A DNA stretch of 64,000 nucleotides from Pseudomonadales bacterium (GCA_028285415.1 JANQPF010000009.1:248001-312000); one strand, 5' to 3'; shown: positions 42,391 to 51,135, numbered from the stretch's first letter. The notes: generated by a model from the sequence alone, not told the origin. A program made the numbers and translations.

Positions 42391-43437
42391 TCATACGGGA
42401 CTGGAGACCGCCTCCAGTCCCAATCCGGCAAAACACTCACGCAGCTCCGCGTGGTTCAGGTCCCGGGCAATCATCACTATGCGGGTGCTCCGATTTGGAC
42501 TGGGCCATTGGTCCAGTATTTCTGGCGGGTGAAACACGTGCTGCACGCCGTGGATGACCATAGGCTTATCCATGCCGGCGACGTTGACGATCCCTTTGAC
42601 GCGCAGCAGATCCGCACCGCGGAACAGCATGAGCGACGCAAGACACGCTTCAAAAGATGCGGGGTCCACGGGGTCATCGAACGTCAGACAGCTCGCCTGG
42701 ATGCGGCCATGGCGATTGCGGTCGTGATGTCCGTGATCGTGGTCATGGTGAGCTTCAGCAGAAGCACGCTCGGCACGGAGCCAGCCTTCGACATCGGGGT
42801 GTTTCCCATCGAGCGCATAGCTGCCACCCGCAAAGAGCCAGTCCACGTTGGCCACACCATTCAGCACAGATGAAACCGGCGCCGACGGCGCAATGTCTTG
42901 GAGCCGGTCGAGCAACGGCGCGATTTCGGTCTGTGTCGCGAGATCGGTTTTGGTGAGCAATACCCGATCAGCAACGGCCGCCTGCTTGAGGGCTTCAGGA
43001 TGACTGTCGATGCTGGCGAGGCCATTCACAGCGTCGACCGTTGTGACCACACCTGCCAACGCATAGTGCCTGCTCACGGACGGTTCACCGAGGATCGTCT
43101 GCAGCACGGGCGCTGGATCCGCGATGCCGGTCGTTTCGATGACCACGCGGTCAAACCAGCGCTCACCTCCACGGGCATAGCGACCCGGCGCTGCAGCCAG
43201 CGTCTGTGCCAGGTCCGCACGAATGGTGCAGCAGATACAGCCGCTATCGATCGCCACGAGCGTGTCATCGGCAATCGGCGTCATGAGATGATGATCTAAT
43301 CCGACCTCACCGAACTCGTTCACTAGGATCAGCGTGCGACTCAGTTCGTTCGTCTCCGCCAGATGGCGCAGGACCGTTGTTTTGCCGCTGCCGAGAAAGC
43401 CGGTCAGCACGGCAATGGGGATGCGAGAGTCAGTCAT
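42391..43437 (-). CDS. COG0523/CobW-type GTPase, FGEVG subtype, His-rich
   Basis: 348 residues: P-loop GFLGSGKTT at 13-21, the metal motif CICC at 67-70 (SGCICC), VNEFGEVGLDHHL, the guanine motif TKTD at 162, and a CobW_C domain at the end. A His-rich stretch of about 14 residues at 230-243 (HHDHDHGHHDRNRH) is typical of metallochaperones. It should deliver zinc to target proteins using GTP. It begins one base before the stop end of the DUF1826 gene, so both are under the Zur box at 44052. Confidence 0.92.
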   Translation of the reverse strand: MTDSRIPIAVLTGFLGSGKTTVLRHLAETNELSRTLILVNEFGEVGLDHHLMTPIADDTLVAIDSGCICCTIRADLAQTLAAAPGRYARGGERWFDRVVIETTGIADPAPVLQTILGEPSVSRHYALAGVVTTVDAVNGLASIDSHPEALKQAAVADRVLLTKTDLATQTEIAPLLDRLQDIAPSAPVSSVLNGVANVDWLFAGGSYALDGKHPDVEGWLRAERASAEAHHDHDHGHHDRNRHGRIQASCLTFDDPVDPASFEACLASLMLFRGADLLRVKGIVNVAGMDKPMVIHGVQHVFHPPEILDQWPSPNRSTRIVMIARDLNHAELRECFAGLGLEAVSSPV

Positions 43438-44022
43438 CTACGCCGCAATGTCCATGGTCATGACCACACGATCTACCCGCTCTTGAGGTGACCGATGCAC
43501 GACACCGCAGCGGGATACCGGGTCGAATGCTGCACCCTTGAAAATACCAACGCTACCGGGCGCCAATTGCTGCACGGTGTCAGGCGCAGGTGTCTGGTCG
43601 ATGCTGCCATCGTTAGCGCGCGCCACGTGTTCGCTTCGCAGCCATTCGGTGCCCGGTCCCAGCAGCGTGGCGATGAGGCGCAGACGCACCGCATCCATGT
43701 GGAACCTGGGACAGGTCGCATGACGGGAATGGGACATGCGCAGACTCACGGCCGCAGCCTCACTCAGCTCGCCGAATCGGGAAGTCCAGTGCCCAACCCA
43801 TGCGAGCCAGGGCTCGAAACCCGGAATGTCAGCAATTTGCTCGACCGCACGCTCACGCCGCAAATCGGTCGCAGGGCGCTCCCGGCCAATGAGTGGCACC
43901 TCGAGGCTTGCCGCCAGTGCACGACGCTCGACAAGCGTTGCGGCGAAAGAGGTCACCGGCCGCGGCACTGCATCGAAGATTTCGATCGGACCTTCCTTCT
44001 GCGATGGGTCGTGTTCAGGCAT
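43438..44022 (-). CDS. DUF1826 protein, zinc-regulon
   Basis: 194 residues from ATG 44022 (GGAG eight bases upstream); an ATG at 44061 would lie inside the Zur box and is rejected. The protein matches DUF1826 as I remember it: CPRFHMDAVRLRLIATLLGP followed by GTEWL, and late GVVHRSP. The FHMD and VVHRS motifs give an HxD...H order like Fe(II)/2OG oxygenases, with an Arg soon after the last His. Genes of this family sit beside COG0523 GTPases in Zur regulons. Function is unknown. Confidence 0.82.
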   Translation of the reverse strand: MPEHDPSQKEGPIEIFDAVPRPVTSFAATLVERRALAASLEVPLIGRERPATDLRRERAVEQIADIPGFEPWLAWVGHWTSRFGELSEAAAVSLRMSHSRHATCPRFHMDAVRLRLIATLLGPGTEWLRSEHVARANDGSIDQTPAPDTVQQLAPGSVGIFKGAAFDPVSRCGVVHRSPQERVDRVVMTMDIAA

Positions 44023-44051
44023 TTCGTCTGCTCCGTCAGCTACCGGCGAAT

Positions 44052-44064
44052 GATATAACATAAC
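44052..44064. promoter_or_regulatory. Zur-box candidate 2 (GTTATGTTATATC on minus strand)
   Basis: It lies 30 bases before the DUF1826 start (minus) and 58 bases before the Fe-ADH start (plus), in a 100-base divergent gap. One site can thus control both directions: DUF1826-CobW, and Fe-ADH, 89-aa protein, DUF4198 and the second GTPase. Confidence 0.78.
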
Positions 44065-44122
44065 AAAAACTGTACCATCACCGGTCCGCTTTCGCGGATG
44101 GGAACCAACTCGGGATAGACAC

Positions 44123-45259
44123 ATGGCCACGCTGACCTTCATGACCCAGACCCTCTTTGACCACGGCGCGAGCCAACAGCTCGGCCAGGTGCTCAGCATG
44201 CACGGCATCCGGCGCCCTTTGCTATGCACGGACAGGGGTCTGGTTGAGCTCGGCATGGTCAACGATCTGGTGGGTCATCTCGGCAACGACGCGGCGTTGA
44301 CCATCTACGACGGCACCCCGGAGAATCCAACGCAGGCCGCTGTCGCGGATGCGGTCTCAAGATACCACGATGCCGATTGCGACGGCGTGGTAGCCCTCGG
44401 CGGCGGTTCGTCCATGGATCTTGCCAAGGCCGTGGCACTGGCTGTCACACACGAAGGTGATCTCATTGAGTATACCGCCGGCCTCGGCGGCGTCGAAAAG
44501 ATTGGTGAAGTAGCCCCGCTCATTGCCATCCCGACCACGTCCGGTACGGGCAGCGAAGTGTCGAGCGGCTCTGTCATCATTATGGACAACGGCGAAAAGC
44601 TCATCCTCATCAGTCGCAACCTCGTTCCCCGCACCGCCATCTGCGACCCTTCGTTGACCCTGGGCTTGCCACCGCAGCTGACCGCTGCCACCGGCATGGA
44701 CGCCATGACGCACTGCATCGAGGCGCTCCTGTCACCGGAGGTGAACCCTCCGGCAGAAGCCGTAGGCTGCGACGGAATCAAACGCGGCATCCGCGAGGGC
44801 AATCTGCAACGCGCGGTACGTGACGGCAGCGACCAAGACGCCCGGTGGCACATGATGATGGCGGCAACCGAGGGTGCCATGGCATTCAGCAAAGGATTGG
44901 GCGCCGTACACTCCATGAGCCATGCATGCGGTGCCGACCAGAATCTGAGACTTCACCACGGCACGCTCAACGCTGTCATTCTGCCGACCATTCTCGATTT
45001 CAATCGCGATCACGTCGGCGACAAGTACGCGCGCTTGAACAGAGCCATGGGGGTTGATGCAAGCGCAGATCCGGCAGATCACATTCGTGAGCTCAACGCA
45101 TCGCTTGGGTTGCCTGCCAATCTTGGCGAAATGGGCGTGCAGAGCGAGGCCATACCGGCGCTGGCGCAGCACGCCGCCAAAGACGTCTGCACGTTCACCA
45201 ACCCACGCCCTGCCTCGGTGGAAGACTACGAAACGCTCTATGCAGTGGCACTCTCGTGA
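44123..45259 (+). CDS. Iron-containing (group III) alcohol dehydrogenase
   Basis: 378 residues. Family marks: GGGSSMDLAKAVAL (NAD site), PTTSGTGSEVSSGSVI, and metal ligands in TGMDAMTHCIEA and GAVHSMSHACGA...LHHG. Enzymes of this type use Fe(II) rather than Zn and oxidise alcohols or reduce aldehydes. The gene is divergent from DUF1826 and has the Zur box 58 bases upstream, so it may stand in for zinc alcohol dehydrogenases when zinc is scarce. It shares GTGA with the next small gene. Confidence 0.92.
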   Translation: MATLTFMTQTLFDHGASQQLGQVLSMHGIRRPLLCTDRGLVELGMVNDLVGHLGNDAALTIYDGTPENPTQAAVADAVSRYHDADCDGVVALGGGSSMDLAKAVALAVTHEGDLIEYTAGLGGVEKIGEVAPLIAIPTTSGTGSEVSSGSVIIMDNGEKLILISRNLVPRTAICDPSLTLGLPPQLTAATGMDAMTHCIEALLSPEVNPPAEAVGCDGIKRGIREGNLQRAVRDGSDQDARWHMMMAATEGAMAFSKGLGAVHSMSHACGADQNLRLHHGTLNAVILPTILDFNRDHVGDKYARLNRAMGVDASADPADHIRELNASLGLPANLGEMGVQSEAIPALAQHAAKDVCTFTNPRPASVEDYETLYAVALS

Positions 45260-45525
45260 AGAAGGTCCAGAAGACCGCGCTCAGCCCGGAAGACGCCCGC
45301 GAGATCGTCAGCGACGTCACCAACGCGGACAGAGACCGGGCACGTCTCGCGATCAGCGCCGGCGTGCAGGCTGCGCAGGGACAGTGGATCGAAGCCCCGC
45401 TCATTGCCGAAGCGCTTGCACTCGAGCTGATTGCCATTGCCGAACACAACCGCTCGGGCGCGCACGTCGCGGCGTACCTGCGCGGGCTTGCTGAAGCAAT
45501 CGACACAACGGCTGGCTATCACTAA
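45256..45525 (+). CDS. 89-residue hypothetical protein in zinc operon
   Basis: A small, helical, Ala-rich protein (LAISAGVQAAQGQWIEAPLIAEALALELIAIAEHN). It begins with GTG overlapping the stop of the Fe-ADH gene by four bases, so translation is coupled. No signal peptide or Cys; two His only. I do not recognise a family. Confidence 0.68.
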   Translation: MKKVQKTALSPEDAREIVSDVTNADRDRARLAISAGVQAAQGQWIEAPLIAEALALELIAIAEHNRSGAHVAAYLRGLAEAIDTTAGYH

Positions 45526-45537
45526 CGGACACGACAG

Positions 45538-46371
45538 ATGACAACACTCCTCCGCCAGAAACCGAGCTTCAACATCGCAGCCGCACTCTTATTTTTCGCG
45601 GTGGCAGGCATTGCGCCGAAGAGCGAAGCACATCAGCAGTGGCTTGCGCCAAACTTCTTTGTCGAATCGGCCGATAGTGCCTGGGTGAGCTTTGATCACA
45701 CGTTCAGCGACAGGCGGTTTCAACCCGGCTCAGCGCCCAGCAGCTACTACCAATGGTGGTCTGTCGGACCGGACGGCGTTAAAAGATCGATTCCCTTTCT
45801 ATTTCTGGGCAAAACCCGAACCGTCGGAGAACTCGAGATCGATGCCCCTGGCACCTACCGCCTGGAAGGCGAGGAAGCCAACATGGCCTGGACACAGATC
45901 AAGGTTGGCGGAGAAAGCCGTTGGCAGCCTGGTACGCGCGCCGCCTTCGCCAACGGTGAAGACGAGATCATCAGCTCACGAGTCTATTTCAACAAAGCCA
46001 TCGCATACGTGACGCTGGGTACACCGAGCCGGGAAGTGCTTGCCGCAAGCGGAGACCCTCTGGAGATCCTGTTCGTCGATCATCCCAACGAACTGGTTAC
46101 AGGCAAGCCCGCGCGGATAAGAGTATTCGGCAACGGCGAACCCAGGCGCGGACAGAAGGTAGAACTTCACGCCGAAGGGGGCGCGGGCCACGATGAACCG
46201 ATGAGCGTGTGCACCACCGACCAGGCAGGCACCTGTCAGTTCACGCTCCCAACCAAGGGCAGATACCTGCTCATCGCCAGTGCAGAGGGCAGGCATGAGA
46301 ACGGGTCGGAGACGGACGGATTTTCCAACAGCGTTTCGGTGATCGTTGCAGCGCGAGAGGCGACACAATGA
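45538..46371 (+). CDS. DUF4198 periplasmic protein (NikM-like), N-terminal His after signal peptide
   Basis: 277 residues with a signal peptide ending SEA and the mature protein starting HQQWLAPNFF. The His-x-x-W-L-x-P start after cleavage is the mark of DUF4198 proteins, whose N-terminal amino group and His bind metal. A beta-sandwich follows and a C-terminal Ig-like module (KVELHAEGGAGHDEP...TLPTKGRYLLIAS). Such proteins are linked to Ni, Co, Cu or Zn uptake. It lies 12 bases after the 89-residue gene and 100 bases before the second GTPase. Confidence 0.85.
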   Translation: MTTLLRQKPSFNIAAALLFFAVAGIAPKSEAHQQWLAPNFFVESADSAWVSFDHTFSDRRFQPGSAPSSYYQWWSVGPDGVKRSIPFLFLGKTRTVGELEIDAPGTYRLEGEEANMAWTQIKVGGESRWQPGTRAAFANGEDEIISSRVYFNKAIAYVTLGTPSREVLAASGDPLEILFVDHPNELVTGKPARIRVFGNGEPRRGQKVELHAEGGAGHDEPMSVCTTDQAGTCQFTLPTKGRYLLIASAEGRHENGSETDGFSNSVSVIVAAREATQ

Positions 46372-46473
46372 CCTCCGACGCCAGACAACTAAAAAACGCT
46401 CAAGCAAACCGGGGCCACCGCTGCGTCCCACTTTCAACTTCTCAATCGTTCATAACGTAAGGACCTGAGACTC

Positions 46474-47685
46474 ATGCAAAGCAATATTCCGGGTACGCTC
46501 CCTGTCACCGTCCTGTCGGGGTTCCTCGGCGCGGGCAAAACCACGGTATTGAGCCACGTATTGAACAATCGGCAGGGCAAGAAAGTCGCCGTCATCGTCA
46601 ACGACATGAGTGAAATCAATATCGATTCTTCACTGGTGCAGAATGAGGTCTCTCTCAATCGCAGCGAAGAGAAACTGGTGGAGATGAGCAATGGCTGTAT
46701 CTGCTGCACGCTCAGGGAAGACCTGCTGGAGGAAGTGACCAAGCTCGCAAACGACGGACGCTTCGACTACCTGCTGATCGAATCCACCGGCATATCCGAA
46801 CCGTTGCCGGTGGCGGAGACGTTTACGTTTGCCGACGAAGACGGTGTGTCGCTATCGGACGTCGCCAAACTGGACACCATGGTGACGGTTGTCGATGCCG
46901 TGAATTTCCTGAAAGACTACGACGCCGCCCAGTATCTGCGTGAGACGGGAGAGTCCCTGGGTGAGGACGACGAGCGCAGCGTAGCGGACCTGCTGGTCGA
47001 TCAAGTCGAGTTCGCCGACGTCATTCTCGTCAGCAAAACCGATCTCGTCGAAGATACGGAAGTCGAGCGCCTCATTGCCGTTCTGCAAACGCTCAATACC
47101 GACGCGCGCATCATTCCGATCGTCAAGGGTGACGTCGACATCGATGCCGTGCTGGACACGGGACTATTCGATTTTGCGCGCGCCCAACAGGCACCGGGCT
47201 GGCTTAAGGAGATGCGCGGCGAGCATGTACCCGAAACAGAAGAGTATGGCATCGGCAGCTTCAGCTACGTTGCCCGCCGCCCGTTCCATCCGGAGAAGTT
47301 CTACGAGTTTCTTCACGGTACAGAAAAATACGGCAAGCTGATTCGTTCCAAGGGTTACTTCTGGTTGGCAAGTCGACCGGAGTTTGCCGGGCAATGGAGC
47401 CAGGCCGGTGGGATTGCGCACTATGGATTCGCGGGCATGTTCTGGAAGGCTGTCCCCAAATCCAACTGGCCGACAGACGCAGACTACCTCGCCTCAATCG
47501 AGAAACAGTGGGTTGAGCCCTTTGGCGACATGCGTCAGGAGCTCGTGTTCATCGGCCAGGGGTTGGACGAGGAACAGATGGTCAACGCCTTGGACAGCTG
47601 CCTCTTGAGCGAAGAAGAGGTGCTGCGCGGAAAGTCCTACTGGAAGACGTTGCCCGACCCGTTTCCTCTCTGGCAACAGAGCTGA
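46474..47685 (+). CDS. COG0523/CobW-type GTPase, NDMSE subtype (ZigA/YciC-like)
   Basis: 403 residues: P-loop GFLGAGKTT at 16-24, [14 protein letters not shown] near 42, CICC at 75-78 in NGCICC, guanine motif SKTD near 188 and a long CobW_C domain with [16 protein letters not shown]-like text. The NDMSE motif marks the Zur-regulated subtype known as ZigA/YciC, different from the FGEVG subtype at 42391. It should bind GTP and zinc and pass zinc to client enzymes. Last gene of the operon led by Fe-ADH; it ends in the 21-bp repeats at 47677. Confidence 0.93.
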   Translation: MQSNIPGTLPVTVLSGFLGAGKTTVLSHVLNNRQGKKVAVIVNDMSEINIDSSLVQNEVSLNRSEEKLVEMSNGCICCTLREDLLEEVTKLANDGRFDYLLIESTGISEPLPVAETFTFADEDGVSLSDVAKLDTMVTVVDAVNFLKDYDAAQYLRETGESLGEDDERSVADLLVDQVEFADVILVSKTDLVEDTEVERLIAVLQTLNTDARIIPIVKGDVDIDAVLDTGLFDFARAQQAPGWLKEMRGEHVPETEEYGIGSFSYVARRPFHPEKFYEFLHGTEKYGKLIRSKGYFWLASRPEFAGQWSQAGGIAHYGFAGMFWKAVPKSNWPTDADYLASIEKQWVEPFGDMRQELVFIGQGLDEEQMVNALDSCLLSEEEVLRGKSYWKTLPDPFPLWQQS

Positions 47686-47752
47686 GGGCTCCGGCAGCAG
47701 AGCTGAGGGCTCCGGCAGCAGAGCTGAGGGCTCCCGCAGCAGCGCTGAGGGC
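47677..47752. repeat. 21-bp tandem repeat, 3.6 copies, spanning a stop codon
   Basis: The unit CAGAGCTGAGGGCTCCGGCAG occurs twice perfectly, once with one change, and once in part. The first copy holds the final codons and stop of the second GTPase gene, so each copy repeats that TGA. The rest fills the gap before the convergent folE2 end. It may act as a spacer or mild terminator, or be a slippage product. Confidence 0.8.
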
Positions 47753-47766
47753 GCGACGAAGCGCCA

Positions 47767-48714
47767 TCAGGGAATCGGCAGGTACCCGTTCGTCACACCC
47801 TTGGTGAACACACTCACAGCATCATGCGGGTGCAGGCTTTCCATATGCTCAACCCGCACCCAGAAGTCGCGATAGCGGGACTCGTTGTTCAAGGCTTTCT
47901 GAACGCGCCGTCCGGCGTCCTCACAGAACATCAGGTTGGCGGCGTTACGTCTGGCGAACTCCTGTTCGTCCTCGCGCTTGACTGCTGTCTGGACAGCAGT
48001 TTGCAATGTCTCCTCAGCCAGCTCGATCAGTCCCGAAATCGGAAACTCGGTGATGCCCGGCTCCAGACGCGTGAGGATGTGCACTTCGCTGCGCTGGGAG
48101 TGGGGAGTCGCTGCAATCCCCTCTTCCGTACCGAGCCAGGCTCTGACGTCCGCCGCGGATACTGAGCTCTTTCCGGCAAAATCTTTGTCGAACTGAGTCT
48201 GGATGATCTGCCGGGACAGCGCCGCGGAGCATGGGCAGGTTGAGGAGTAACGGACCGTCACACCAAGCTCAATGTGCAGCTCACCATCAATGAAGGTGCC
48301 TTTGAGCAACACCGGGTAGCTGTTCCAACCGGCGTTGTCCGACAAAAGCGCGGGGCGTCGCAACAGGTGTTCGAAGTCGAACTGGATGAACGCTTTCGAG
48401 CTGAGATCATTGTGCGAATCGAGGACGTCGCCAAGCACCTCAGTCATGACTGCGGGCGTGAGCGCGTGCGCCTCGGCGCTGGCGTCGAGGATGAGGTACA
48501 AGCGGGACATGTGAATGCCTTTTGCCTGCGGGTCCTCCAGATTGACGTATATCTGTGCTTTGGCAGACACGCCGTGGACCTTGCCTTCATCCGATACATG
48601 GAGCGGCACATGCACGTTGCTCATGCCAACCCAGTCTAGCGTGCCCTGGGGGTGCAAGTGTTCGCGTGACGCAATGTCGGGCATTTCTGCCACCGCTGCC
48701 GTGAGATCGGTCAT
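47767..48714 (-). CDS. folE2: GTP cyclohydrolase IB, FolE2 (zinc-independent)
   Basis: 315 residues with KGIHMSRLYLIL, YSSTCPCSAALSRQI (the active-site Cys in TCPCS) and HSQRSEV, all typical of GCYH-IB. It makes dihydroneopterin triphosphate for folate and queuosine from GTP and works with Mn or other metals when the Zn-dependent FolE fails. folE2 is a known Zur target in several bacteria. The Zur box 3 lies 46 bases upstream of the ATG, which has AAAGGTAG as ribosome site. Confidence 0.94.
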   Translation of the reverse strand: MTDLTAAVAEMPDIASREHLHPQGTLDWVGMSNVHVPLHVSDEGKVHGVSAKAQIYVNLEDPQAKGIHMSRLYLILDASAEAHALTPAVMTEVLGDVLDSHNDLSSKAFIQFDFEHLLRRPALLSDNAGWNSYPVLLKGTFIDGELHIELGVTVRYSSTCPCSAALSRQIIQTQFDKDFAGKSSVSAADVRAWLGTEEGIAATPHSQRSEVHILTRLEPGITEFPISGLIELAEETLQTAVQTAVKREDEQEFARRNAANLMFCEDAGRRVQKALNNESRYRDFWVRVEHMESLHPHDAVSVFTKGVTNGYLPIP

Positions 48715-48759
48715 AACTACCTTTCAACTCCTGATTGGGTATTACTGAATACGGGATCC

Positions 48760-48772
48760 GTTATGTTATAAC
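48760..48772. promoter_or_regulatory. Zur-box candidate 3 (GTTATGTTATAAC)
   Basis: Perfect arms GTTAT/ATAAC. It agrees with the gammaproteobacterial Zur core GTTATAWTATAAC at 12 of 13 positions. It lies in the divergent gap 46 bases before folE2 and 55 bases before the 76-residue gene, so can repress both. Confidence 0.85.
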
Positions 48773-48827
48773 ACAGATGTCGACTGGCATTCCGCCTCAC
48801 CATTCACCCGCTTAGAGTCCACGCATC

Positions 48828-49058
48828 ATGATGTCAACGCCTTTTCCGGAGAACTACGAGCAGTGGCAGCACTGCATCACCGTCGAATGTGGCATCCCGC
48901 TGACACCTGCCTTCGTGGCTGAACGCCTGGCTGTGTGGCGCAACGAACAACGGGAAGAAACGCAACGCTTCCGCAGCCTCTACGGAGAGGATTACCTGCA
49001 GGCCGTGATCGGCTGGTTCGAGCGGGCTGAACGCGAAGTGAGTCTCCCCGGCGCGTAA
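48828..49058 (+). CDS. 76-residue hypothetical protein, probable Zur target
   Basis: The text NYEQWQHCITVECGIPLTPAFV and LYGEDYLQAVIGWFERAE indicates a soluble, mainly helical protein with two cysteines. I recall similar small proteins beside zinc-regulon genes in other gammaproteobacteria but know no function. It has the Zur box 55 bases upstream and stands alone before the convergent lipoprotein gene. Either ATG 48828 or 48831 may start it. Confidence 0.72.
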   Translation: MMSTPFPENYEQWQHCITVECGIPLTPAFVAERLAVWRNEQREETQRFRSLYGEDYLQAVIGWFERAEREVSLPGA

Positions 49059-49075
49059 GCGTCCGCGCCGCACCG

Positions 49076-50011
49076 TTAACCGGGGGTCACGTTCACGCGG
49101 GTGGCTGGATTCAGGTCTTCCCGGGGATCCGTCACCAGACCTGCCGGGAACTGCACCAACGATGGGACACCTTCACGGTCCAGGCAGAGTTCGTGATTGT
49201 TGTCGCCGTCGCCCAGATCACCAATGGCAAACGGCGCCACCTCCAGCGTTTCCCCTTCCCCGGTTGTCAGCGTCACCCTGTAGGCGGAGCGTTCTTTGTC
49301 ATCAATATCTCCACCACCGGGTTTGGTGACACCGCCGGCCCAGGTGACGCGAACGACCTGTTTCGTGCCTGCCGGACACCCGCTGCCACCACCGAATCGA
49401 ATGGCGGTGGCCGCCTTGTCGAGATGCCACGCTGTATCCGGGACAACCTCGGCCAGCTGCAGCGTCGGGCCCGCCTCCAGCAGCGTTACCTCAGTGTTCG
49501 CACCCCGAAAATTCACCTGCCCGTCCATCGACAGCAGGTTGCCGGTTATCTCAACACTCGCCGGTTGATCTTCGGCGCTGCCGAACTGCCCCACTGTCAG
49601 CACCGTTCTGAGTTCACCATCGTCATCGGCGGGCGCCAGCGTAACGCAGGTCATCTCCCCGACCGCACCGGACTCGGACACGATCCGGAAGTCACCGGCC
49701 TGCAGCGTTGAGAAATCAATCTCGTGCGAAAAAATGACCGGCATGCCGTCCTTCCCCGACGCCCCGTCACAGATGACGCGATCAGCGAGATCCGGCAGTG
49801 CATCATCCAACCCAAAGAAAGCCGAGAGCAGCGTGGCGCTCTTGCCGTTCGCATCCCGGGTGGCGCCCACGTCCGTCGTCGTCGTGTCTTCCTGTGTCGC
49901 ATCCGCCAGCGTGATTTCGTAGGTCGCTGCCTGATAGATGGTCTGAATCCGGTCACACCCTGAAACCAGGGAAACGGTAGAGAGCAGAATGATGATCGAT
50001 AGGCGTTGCAA
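49076..50011 (-). CDS. Secreted lipoprotein, unknown function
   Basis: 311 residues if begun at TTG 50011, which has GGGGAGAG upstream and gives an ideal lipoprotein signal (MQRLSIIILLSTVSLVSGC). The frame is open to a TTG at 50047, which would spoil the signal. The mature part is acidic and beta-rich, with several Cys that may pair (VICDGASG, GEMTCVTL, GSGCPAG, HELCLDREG). No family recognised. It follows the SMP-30-like gene closely. Confidence 0.72.
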   Translation of the reverse strand: MQRLSIIILLSTVSLVSGCDRIQTIYQAATYEITLADATQEDTTTTDVGATRDANGKSATLLSAFFGLDDALPDLADRVICDGASGKDGMPVIFSHEIDFSTLQAGDFRIVSESGAVGEMTCVTLAPADDDGELRTVLTVGQFGSAEDQPASVEITGNLLSMDGQVNFRGANTEVTLLEAGPTLQLAEVVPDTAWHLDKAATAIRFGGGSGCPAGTKQVVRVTWAGGVTKPGGGDIDDKERSAYRVTLTTGEGETLEVAPFAIGDLGDGDNNHELCLDREGVPSLVQFPAGLVTDPREDLNPATRVNVTPG

Positions 50012-50040
50012 GTCAGGTCTCTCCCCAGCGTGGTAGCTTC

Positions 50041-51096
50041 TCAACAAAAATGTGCACCCTGAGCATGCACGTAACAGGCGTAAATCGACTGACTGGCGGT
50101 CATATAGAGCCGATTGCGTTTCACCCCGCCAAAACAGAGATTGGCACAGATTTCCGGCAGCCGGATCTGGGCGACCCGCTCACCCTCGGGATTGAAGATG
50201 TGCACCCCGTCATAGCCATCCCCAACCCAGCCTGCACTCGACCAGATGTTGCCGTCGGTGTCGCAGCGTATGCCGTCGGCAAACCCCTGCTTCATCTCGC
50301 CGTCGAGTTCCATGGCCATCGACGTAAAGTCCCGACCTCCTCTGAGAGACTGCGCATCAACCACTTCCCAGGTTCTGATCACGGCCGGGGCCGCCGCACC
50401 GTAGTGTGAGCCTCCGGTATCGGCCACATATAGTCGGGAGTAGTCCGGGGAGAAGCAGATGCCATTCGGCTTATAGATATCGTCTGCTACCTGGTGCAAC
50501 TTTCCCGACTTCATGTCCAACCGATAAACGGCTTCTTTCTGATGCGGCTGCGGAGAGCCCGTCTTGTCTTCGTGGCCTTCGTAAGCACCCAGGCTGCCGT
50601 AGCCGGGATCGGTAAACCAGAGGTCGCCGTTCGGATGCACAATGCCATCATTCGGCGCGTTCAGCGGTTTCCCGCCATACGTTTCCGCCAGGACGGTGAC
50701 CGTGCCATCCAGCTCATAACGCACAACCCGATGTGTATCGTGCTCAAACGATATCTGGCGCCCCTCGAGATCGAACGTGTTCCCGTTGCTGAAATTCGAC
50801 TGTCGGCGGAACACCGATACGTGATTGTCCTCTTCGAGAATCCGATACTGCAGGTTGGCAGGAATGTCACTCCAGACTACAAACCGGCCGGCCGCATGCC
50901 AGGCCGGGCCTTCCGCCCAGAACATGTCGCGGCTGGTAAAGAGTCGCTGAATGGGTGTCTGACCGATGAAGCCGCTGAAGGCGGGATCGATCACCACCCG
51001 GTCCGGGTGTGGGTAACGCGTCGGGGTATAACCCGCACTGGCGGTTACCGCCGGCAGCAAAGCGCTGGTGGCGCCCAGGAAGTTCCTGCGATTCAT
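50041..51096 (-). CDS. SMP-30/gluconolactonase-like beta-propeller, exported
   Basis: 351 residues. MNRRNFLGATSALLPAVTASA is a Tat-like signal. The propeller shows EGPAWHAAGRFVVWSDI, NAPNDGIVHPNGDLWFTDPGYG, KPNGICFSPDYSRLYVADTG and GFADGIRCDTDGNIWSSAGW, with Glu, Asn and Asp positions for the usual divalent metal (Ca or Zn). The family hydrolyses lactones. It lies between a lipoprotein and a kelch protein, all minus strand, possibly one operon behind the Zur box at 52255. Confidence 0.88.
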   Translation of the reverse strand: MNRRNFLGATSALLPAVTASAGYTPTRYPHPDRVVIDPAFSGFIGQTPIQRLFTSRDMFWAEGPAWHAAGRFVVWSDIPANLQYRILEEDNHVSVFRRQSNFSNGNTFDLEGRQISFEHDTHRVVRYELDGTVTVLAETYGGKPLNAPNDGIVHPNGDLWFTDPGYGSLGAYEGHEDKTGSPQPHQKEAVYRLDMKSGKLHQVADDIYKPNGICFSPDYSRLYVADTGGSHYGAAAPAVIRTWEVVDAQSLRGGRDFTSMAMELDGEMKQGFADGIRCDTDGNIWSSAGWVGDGYDGVHIFNPEGERVAQIRLPEICANLCFGGVKRNRLYMTASQSIYACYVHAQGAHFC

Positions 51097-51135
51097 GTTT
51101 GTCTCCTCTCCCCACTAACAGGCTACCGCGTCAGG

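Noticed and set aside
44023-44262. Long N-terminal extension of DUF1826
   Set aside because: It would cross the Zur box and the start of the divergent Fe-ADH gene.
46368-46460. 30-codon frame overlapping the DUF4198 stop
   Set aside because: No ribosome site, no hydrophobic or conserved-looking pattern; probably leader DNA before the second GTPase gene.
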